Source: Pseudobdellovibrio sp. (GTDB taxonomy: Bacteria; Bdellovibrionota; Bdellovibrionia; Bdellovibrionales; Bdellovibrionaceae). From it: 64,000 nt of DNA. The notes beneath the pieces are model-generated. The model did not search any database, was not told where the DNA came from, and saw nothing but the letters and a program-made list of their open reading frames with translations. The position numbers and the translations under genes are program-made. This document shows positions 61,494 to 64,000 of the stretch, piece by piece (within the stretch, counting starts at the first letter, position 1; every line of letters starts with the position of its first letter). The DNA lies in assembly GCA_023701385.1 (NCBI GenBank), contig JAMPXC010000006.1, positions 1-64,000 of the forward strand, given 5' to 3'.

Positions 61494-62294
61494 ATGTACA
61501 GCGACTGTCACGGTCATTGGACAGATCCGCGCGTTTCTGAAGAGCTCCGCCAAACCTGGATGCGTGATTCGTTAAATGAAAATTTAGATCTTTTTATGGA
61601 AGCCGGTGTAAACCCTGAAGGGTGGCTGCGCCAGATCGCTTTACAAAAACAGTTTCCGAAAAATTTTAAAAATGCTTTTGGTCTGCATCCGTACTTTGTC
61701 GCTGAAAACGATGAAGCTACTTGTGAACAAGCTATGGATGAGTTAGCTAAAATTATTAATTTAGCATCAGGCCTAGGTGAGACGGGTTTAGATTTTCGTG
61801 AAAAGTATATTCAAAATCCAAACAATGTTTCAGATGATGTGCGTGATCGCCAAATCGTCTTTTTTGAAAATCAAATTCAGTTAGCTATCGCATTTAAAAA
61901 ACCATTAGTGCTTCATGTGGTGCGTGCGCATTCTGAGGCTTTAAAAGTTTTAAATATCTGGGAGGCTGAAAAAGTCGGTGGAATGGTTCATGCCTTTAAC
62001 TCGTCGATTGAAGTGGCTGAACAGTACATGGATCTTAACTTTTTGATTTCGGTGGGTGGGGCGGTCACGCATGAGAAAAACAAAAAATTGATGGAAGCGG
62101 TAAAAGCGATTCCTATCGAAAAGCTTCTTTTAGAGAGCGATTGCCCAGATCAGGCGCCCGAAGGATGGGCGGAACCGCAAAATAGCCCATTATCTGTGCT
62201 ACTTGTGGCTAAAACTGTCGCTGAAATCAAACAAATGCCTTTAGATTTGGTCTTAGAAAAAACCACCGAAAACTTCAAAATGCTTTTCACTTAG
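61494..62294 (+). CDS. TatD-family deoxyribonuclease
   Basis: The 266-residue product is a TatD-type metal-dependent nuclease. SDCHGHWTD (metal ligands, usual DxHxH), NAFGLHPYFV, GLGETGLDFRE, PLVLHVVRAHSEALKVL and LLLESDCPDQAPEG follow in the family order. Such enzymes act as 3'-5' exonucleases or on damaged DNA ends. The first histidine pair is CHGH rather than THCH, a common variant. It starts two bases after the small acidic protein stop, so they may be cotranscribed. TcdA follows. Confidence 0.9.
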   Translation: MYSDCHGHWTDPRVSEELRQTWMRDSLNENLDLFMEAGVNPEGWLRQIALQKQFPKNFKNAFGLHPYFVAENDEATCEQAMDELAKIINLASGLGETGLDFREKYIQNPNNVSDDVRDRQIVFFENQIQLAIAFKKPLVLHVVRAHSEALKVLNIWEAEKVGGMVHAFNSSIEVAEQYMDLNFLISVGGAVTHEKNKKLMEAVKAIPIEKLLLESDCPDQAPEGWAEPQNSPLSVLLVAKTVAEIKQMPLDLVLEKTTENFKMLFT

Positions 62295-62344
62295 GCTTAT
62301 CTTTGGTACTTGTATTTCTCTTGCTGGAAGCGAGGAAATTAACA

Positions 62345-63238
62345 GTGGAAATTCAGCCAACTAAACCGTTTGAGATTCAAGAAACTAACTACGTTTTGCA
62401 TCGCCGTTTCGACCGCATGGGTCGTCTTGTGGGCGATCAAAATATGAAAACTCTTTTTAACACACACGTAATGATTTTAGGTCTTGGTGGTGTGGGTTCT
62501 TGGGCGGCTGAATCTTTAGCACGTTCAGGTGTTGGTAAAATCACCTTAATCGATCACGATGAAATTTGTATTACAAATGCGAATCGTCAGTTGCACGCGC
62601 TTCAAGGTCTTGTGGGTAAGAAAAAAGCCGAGATCATGGCTGAACGCTTACGTAAAATTAATCCGCAAGCTGAAGTGATTGCTAAACCAGTGTTTTATAA
62701 CAAAGACACATCTGCTGAAATTTTATCAGCAAAACCTGACTACATCGTTGATTGTATCGATAACTTAACAGCAAAAACTTTCTTGTTAAATGAATGCCGT
62801 ATACAAAATTTAAAAGTGATCACAAGCTGTGGTGCTTCTGCGAAAATGGACCCAACTCGTATTAAGATTGCAGACCTTGCAAAAACTGAAGTTGATCCTT
62901 TAGCGCACTCAATGCGTAAAATTTTACGCCAAGAGTTTAACTTTCCACGTGGCCGCGGTGCTTTTGGTATTCCATGTGTTTATTCAGATGAATTGCCAAT
63001 GCCTTCGATCGAATTAAATTACGATAATGGCCAAGGTTTCAAATGCGTTTGCCCACAAGGTGAATACGATCCGCATTCATGCATTCACAGAAGTGTGATC
63101 TATGGAACAGCTAGTTTCGTAACAGGTGCTTTTGGTTTAACAATGGCTTCTTGGGTTGTGCGCGATGTAATGGCGCAAAACCAAGCGCAAGCAGCTGCTA
63201 GCAACACAGAAGCCACTTCTGGCGGAGTGATGAACTAA
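62345..63238 (+). CDS. tcdA: tRNA threonylcarbamoyladenosine dehydratase TcdA
   Basis: TcdA closes the side chain of t6A37 to a cyclic form in tRNAs that read ANN codons. The GTG at 62345 has GAGGAAAT in front and gives 297 residues; the track's TTG at 62303 lacks this. The protein has the ThiF/E1-like nucleotide motif ILGLGGVGSWAAESLARSG, IDHDEICITNANRQLHA, DCIDNLTAKTFLLNEC and SCGASAKMDPTRI. It is followed by a small membrane protein in overlapping frame (TAATG). Confidence 0.92.
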   Translation: MEIQPTKPFEIQETNYVLHRRFDRMGRLVGDQNMKTLFNTHVMILGLGGVGSWAAESLARSGVGKITLIDHDEICITNANRQLHALQGLVGKKKAEIMAERLRKINPQAEVIAKPVFYNKDTSAEILSAKPDYIVDCIDNLTAKTFLLNECRIQNLKVITSCGASAKMDPTRIKIADLAKTEVDPLAHSMRKILRQEFNFPRGRGAFGIPCVYSDELPMPSIELNYDNGQGFKCVCPQGEYDPHSCIHRSVIYGTASFVTGAFGLTMASWVVRDVMAQNQAQAAASNTEATSGGVMN

Positions 63239-63375
63239 TGAGCTTAGTGATCTTCTTCGGTTTTTCATTAGTGGTTTTTTTAGCGGGTCTTTCGGTTGTC
63301 GGAGTGACTCTCTACAAATGGTACGAGATGAAAAAACAGAAAAAAGCCCTTCCTTCGTGGAAGGACTTAGGCTAA
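63238..63375 (+). CDS. Small single-pass membrane protein, 45 residues
   Basis: This frame is too short for the ORF track. Its ATG overlaps the tcdA stop (TAATG). The product MSLVIFFGFSLVVFLAGLSV is hydrophobic through about residue 25, followed by a basic, lysine-rich tail (KWYEMKKQKKALPSWKDLG) that should stay in the cytoplasm. No known family is recognised. The coupling to tcdA and the absence of another gene before 63413 support it as real. It could be a membrane anchor or a regulator, but there is no evidence for either. Confidence 0.55.
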   Translation: MSLVIFFGFSLVVFLAGLSVVGVTLYKWYEMKKQKKALPSWKDLG

Positions 63376-63412
63376 ATTTCTGACTTTAAAAAATAAAACG
63401 GAGTTTTATAAA

Positions 63413-64000
63413 ATGACTATTACAAACTTTATCGATCATCACTTCAGACATTTCAATGCGGCGGCTTTACGTGACGCTGCTATTGGATACAAAACACACA
63501 TCAATAACGGTGGCCAAATGTTAGTGACTCTTGCGGGCGCGATGAGTTCTGCAGAATTAGGTTTATCATTAGCTGAAATGATCCGTGCTGGTAAAGTTCA
63601 CGCGATTTCTTGTACTGGTGCAAACTTAGAAGAAGATATCTACAACTTAGTAGCTCACGATCACTACGTACGTATCCCTAACTACCGTGATTTAACTCCA
63701 GAGCAAGAACAAGAGTTATTAGACCGTCACTTAAACCGTGTAACTGACACTTGTATTCCTGAAGAAGAAGCTATTCGCCGTATCGAGCGCGTAGTTTACG
63801 AAGAGTGGGCTAAAGCAGATAAAGAAGGTAAGTCTTACTTTCCACATGAATTCATGTACAAAATTTTACTAAGCGGTAAATTAAAAGAGTTTTACCAAAT
63901 CGATCCAAAAAATTCTTGGTTATTAGCAGCGGCAGAAAAAAATCTTCCCATGGTTGTTCCTGGTTGGGAAGATTCAACAACAGGTAATATCTTTGCTGGT
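63413..64000 (+). CDS. Deoxyhypusine-synthase-like protein (partial, 3' end cut)
   Basis: The frame starts at ATG 63413 (CGGAG upstream) and runs off the window after 196 codons. TNFIDHHFRHFNAAALRDAA, NNGGQMLVTLAGAMSSAELG and ISCTGANLEEDIYNL match the N-terminal half of the deoxyhypusine synthase family, which binds NAD and spermidine. Bacteria lack the eIF5A substrate, and some bacterial members make homospermidine, so polyamine metabolism is likely. The active lysine region is beyond the end. It follows the small membrane gene by 37 bases. Confidence 0.85.
   Translation, partial: MTITNFIDHHFRHFNAAALRDAAIGYKTHINNGGQMLVTLAGAMSSAELGLSLAEMIRAGKVHAISCTGANLEEDIYNLVAHDHYVRIPNYRDLTPEQEQELLDRHLNRVTDTCIPEEEAIRRIERVVYEEWAKADKEGKSYFPHEFMYKILLSGKLKEFYQIDPKNSWLLAAAEKNLPMVVPGWEDSTTGNIFAG

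Overview
The window looks like an ordinary chromosomal stretch of a predatory-type bacterium of the Bdellovibrionota (Bdellovibrio or Pseudobdellovibrio relatives). This placement is an inference. It rests on the low-40s GC content judged by eye, the core-gene order, a ferrochelatase with an internal cysteine cluster of the kind known from Bdellovibrio and Myxococcus, a complete gsp operon ending in gspN, and a bacterial deoxyhypusine-synthase-like gene. I saw no rRNA, tRNA, CRISPR array, prophage, transposase or insertion sequence. No gap longer than about 300 bases lacks a gene.

Region 1 (1-9.8 kb, + strand) is the translation and RNA-turnover cluster: the end of infB, then rbfA, truB, rpsO, two secreted proteins of unknown role, pnp, an M16 peptidase, dut, a membrane-anchored helical-repeat protein and a crotonase-family protein. 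Region 2 (9.96-12.8 kb) holds small membrane and envelope genes, including an Mpo1-like protein. Region 3 (12.8-20.3 kb, +) carries mutL-miaA, yicC-gmk-rpoZ-spoT and one small anchored protein.

Region 4 (20.3-31.2 kb) is a complete C5 haem pathway. hemB is divergent from a tightly overlapping operon hemA-hemC(D)-hemL-[histidine kinase-response regulator]-hemE-hemN-hemY-hemH. HemA is very short, HemC has an extra 190-residue domain that may be HemD, and a two-component system sits inside the operon.

Region 5 (31.2-39.8 kb) begins with a PAS-like protein plus hybrid kinase. Facing it is an overlapping three-gene cassette (ferritin-like di-iron protein, malonyltransferase-like protein, Coq4-like protein), which is the best candidate here for an undescribed pathway. 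Then come two envelope proteins, ssb and a DUF3307-like/SatD pair. Upstream of satD lies an array of three TTTGCAT-N6-ATGCAAA palindromes spaced exactly 30 bp apart.

Region 6 (39.8-53.2 kb, - strand) is a full type II secretion operon gspC-D-E-F-G-H-I-J-K-L-M-N. No prepilin peptidase gene is present in the window. Region 7 (53.3-64 kb) mixes envelope proteins, an EEP-family lipoprotein, an RluA-type synthase, DedA, a degenerate HD-GYP protein divergent from a small acidic helical protein, a TatD nuclease, tcdA, a 45-residue membrane protein and the start of a deoxyhypusine-synthase-like gene. Several intrinsic terminators lie inside the coding sequence of the facing or following gene, showing how compact the genome is.
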